Assembly: GCA_002424365.1 (NCBI GenBank)
Contig: DIRQ01000137.1
Span: 1-6,667 of the forward strand
Reading direction: 5' to 3'
Length of the DNA: 6,667 nucleotides
DNA from: Syntrophomonas sp. UBA5432
GTDB taxonomy: Bacteria; Bacillota; Syntrophomonadia; Syntrophomonadales; Syntrophomonadaceae
Shown: positions 5,584 through 6,667 of the stretch, piece by piece
How the letters are laid out: every line of letters begins with the position of its first letter
Position numbering within the stretch: the first letter of the stretch is position 1
Made by a program: the position numbers and the translations under genes
Notes under the pieces: model-generated
Databases searched by the model: none
What the model saw: the letters and a program-made list of their open reading frames with translations, nothing else
What the model was told of the DNA's origin: nothing

Positions 5584-6330
5584 ATGCGAAAGATGGGATT
5601 AGCAGGAAGCTTGCTGATACTTACTATATTGCTTATAACTGGAATAATTTATGCTGTTTCCGCCGAAGAACAGGCACGGATATGTGCTGAAGAAAGTTTA
5701 GACTTTTTTAGAAGCACGATGGAAGCTTATTATAAAGATTTTAATTTTTTCAGCCAGGAAGATGTAAAGCTAGCGGAGCTAGGGACTCCAATTCCCAGAT
5801 TTCATATTAATGATCTAGATATGTATGATCATCTAATTAACCAAGTTGAACCTGCTATTTTTTATGTGTTCCCGGTTATGGTAGATGGGGAGCCCGTCAC
5901 TGATCTGACCGTTGCGTTAGAAAACGGGAAATGGGAGAAAGTGGATGTTGGCGGTAATCTATGCCAAACCATTTATGATGTATCCAAACGAGAAGGATCT
6001 GATTTAGCAGATACCAAAATAGTAGGATTTGCCGGAGAAACCTTTGTATTGAACAATAAGGACGGAAAGACTTTTGGATATATACCTTTTTATGATGATC
6101 CTGAGTATGGGCTAAAATCAGAGGAATTGATGTCTTCTGATAAATTAAAATTAGTTTTAGAGAAAAAAGCTGAAAAAATGTCTAAGATTAACAAACCGCT
6201 AAATCCGGAGGAAGGGGTATCGGGGAGCATGAAGACTGAAGTATCCGCACCATTTAAACAGGAAAATGTTTTTTTACGTTTAGCAAACTACATTCATTTT
6301 ATACCTAAAGAAGTAAAAAGAATCCTGTAA
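5584..6330 (+). CDS. Secreted protein of unknown function
   Basis: I do not recognise the family. The 248 residues begin with a clear signal peptide: basic start (R2, K3), hydrophobic core about 5-24, and a probable signal peptidase I site after VSA (A27). No lipobox cysteine is present at the cleavage site. The mature part starts with an acidic amphipathic helix (about 28-53). A region rich in short beta-type segments follows (about 90-180), including FYVFPVMVDGEP (93-104) and VALENGKWEKVDVG (110-123). After that come a lysine- and glutamate-rich helix (about 186-205) and a basic C-terminus. Only two cysteines are present, C34 and C127. The ATG at 5584 follows AAGGAG (5569-5574) by nine bases. 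It stands alone between two hairpins and is probably a single-gene transcript; no confident promoter was found. Confidence 0.8.
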   Translation: MRKMGLAGSLLILTILLITGIIYAVSAEEQARICAEESLDFFRSTMEAYYKDFNFFSQEDVKLAELGTPIPRFHINDLDMYDHLINQVEPAIFYVFPVMVDGEPVTDLTVALENGKWEKVDVGGNLCQTIYDVSKREGSDLADTKIVGFAGETFVLNNKDGKTFGYIPFYDDPEYGLKSEELMSSDKLKLVLEKKAEKMSKINKPLNPEEGVSGSMKTEVSAPFKQENVFLRLANYIHFIPKEVKRIL

Positions 6331-6391
6331 TAAACTCACTGGGGCAAAGGAAGTTGACTTATTTTTTCTATCACAATCAGCATTTAATAAA

Positions 6392-6428
6392 CGAGGGACA
6401 ATTCCTCTAACAGGAGGGATGGTCCTCG
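6392..6428. repeat. Imperfect GC-rich hairpin (REP-like)
   Basis: CGAGG (6392-6396) pairs with CCTCG (6424-6428), AC (6398-6399) with GT (6422-6423), and ATTCCTC (6401-6407) with GAGGGAT (6414-6420). The loop has six bases, with one bulged G and one A/G mismatch. No T-tract follows, so it is not a terminator. Size and shape resemble dispersed REP-type palindromes, but copy number cannot be seen here. Confidence 0.5.
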
Positions 6429-6440
6429 TCCTGATAAAAT

Positions 6441-6486
6441 CTGTTTACCCCATCAGCTAAGAGCTTATGGAAACAGTAAATCTGTT
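6441..6486 (+). other. Stem-loop with a competing alternative stem
   Basis: CTGTTT (6441-6446) pairs with AAACAG (6471-6476). Inner pairs CCAT with ATGG and AGCT with AGCT give a 14-pair stem with a three-base loop and a small bulge. AACAG (6472-6476) can instead pair with CTGTT (6482-6486), so the two stems exclude each other. The arrangement recalls a switch, but no start codon or gene follows closely. Confidence 0.4.
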
Positions 6487-6513
6487 GTCAAATTATAAAC
6501 TTAGATATATAAT

Positions 6514-6554
6514 AAAAAAGTACTTGCGCAAGCTAAAGGCGGAGTACTTATTTT
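6514..6554 (+). terminator. Probable terminator of the secreted-protein transcript
   Basis: AAGTACT (6518-6524) pairs with AGTACTT (6543-6549). AAA (6514-6516) can extend to TTT past an A/A mismatch, and a T-rich run ends at 6554. The loop is long at 18 bases and holds a further palindrome, TTGCGCAA (6524-6531). The T-tract is interrupted, so strength is uncertain. Confidence 0.5.
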
Positions 6555-6581
6555 ATGCCCGAAAAAAGCAAGTAATAGCGC

Positions 6582-6610
6582 TTGACATAGGAACAGGGGC
6601 ATGATAACAT
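6582..6610 (+). promoter_or_regulatory. SigmaA-type promoter facing out of the right edge
   Basis: A perfect TTGACA (6582-6587) and TAACAT (6605-6610) are separated by exactly 17 bases. Transcription would start near 6617. It lies after the probable terminator at 6514-6554, so it drives a new unit to the right. Confidence 0.65.
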
Positions 6611-6616
6611 ATGTTT

Positions 6617-6667
6617 TGCGCCCACGGAAAGAGGGCTGCGAGATCTTGATAAAACAGAACAGCAAGG
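6617..6667 (+). other. Untranslated leader, possibly of an rRNA operon (cut by window edge)
   Basis: No start codon with a ribosome binding site is present. The segment CTTGATAAAACAGAACAG (6645-6662) resembles the boxA-like CTTTGAAAACTGAACA found in rRNA leaders of Firmicutes. With the strong promoter this suggests a 16S rRNA gene shortly after the window. A tRNA cluster or a gene with a long leader is also possible. Confidence 0.35.

Larger units (their letters stand above)
6331..6517. other. Gene-free stretch with imperfect hairpins
   Basis: No open reading frame is supported on either strand. Besides the two stem-loops listed separately, GGGG and AAA (6341-6344, 6346-6348) can pair with TTT and CCCC (6444-6446, 6448-6451), a long-range contact that would enclose the first hairpin. 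The part 6487-6517 is AT-rich with nothing recognisable. It may be a structured 3' untranslated region of the secreted-protein gene, a small RNA, or a short repeat element. Confidence 0.4.

Overview
The window looks like a chromosomal segment of an anaerobic, endospore-lineage Firmicute (Clostridia). A Syntrophomonas-type organism is my guess from overall impression only. Three things support the broader placement: the conserved Firmicute order recR - yaaL (DUF2508) - bofA, the presence of a pro-sigmaK processing inhibitor, and a four-subunit ferredoxin-dependent 2-oxoacid oxidoreductase. Coding DNA is of moderate GC content and the spacers are very AT-rich.

Region 1 (1-1292) is the housekeeping and sporulation block. 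recR is nearly complete at its 5' end. It is followed by a hairpin whose 3' arm also carries the ribosome binding site of the DUF2508 gene, then by bofA and a strong intrinsic terminator.

Region 2 (1293-1759) is a gene-free spacer. It holds a small GC-rich island, a four-copy degenerate heptamer array, and a sigmaA-type promoter overlapped by operator-like inverted repeats.

Region 3 (1760-5242) is a five-gene operon: a P-loop ATPase of unassigned function, then korA, korB, korC and korD, ending in a clear terminator. KorA and KorB form the thiamine diphosphate-dependent core, KorC is the gamma subunit, and KorD is the 2x[4Fe-4S] electron-transfer subunit. The ATPase has no obvious well-spaced start codon.

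Region 4 (5243-5512) holds a diverged and frameshifted tandem copy of the 3' two thirds of korD, followed by its own long hairpin terminator.

Region 5 (5584-6330) encodes a secreted protein I do not recognise.

Region 6 (6331-6667) is gene-free but rich in hairpins. It ends with a good sigmaA promoter and a leader resembling the pre-rRNA leaders of Firmicutes, so an rRNA operon may begin just past the right edge.

Nothing here is clearly a new defence or mobile system. The most interesting items are the ATPase linked to the Kor operon with its operator-like promoter, the remnant ferredoxin copy, and the structured DNA after the secreted-protein gene.
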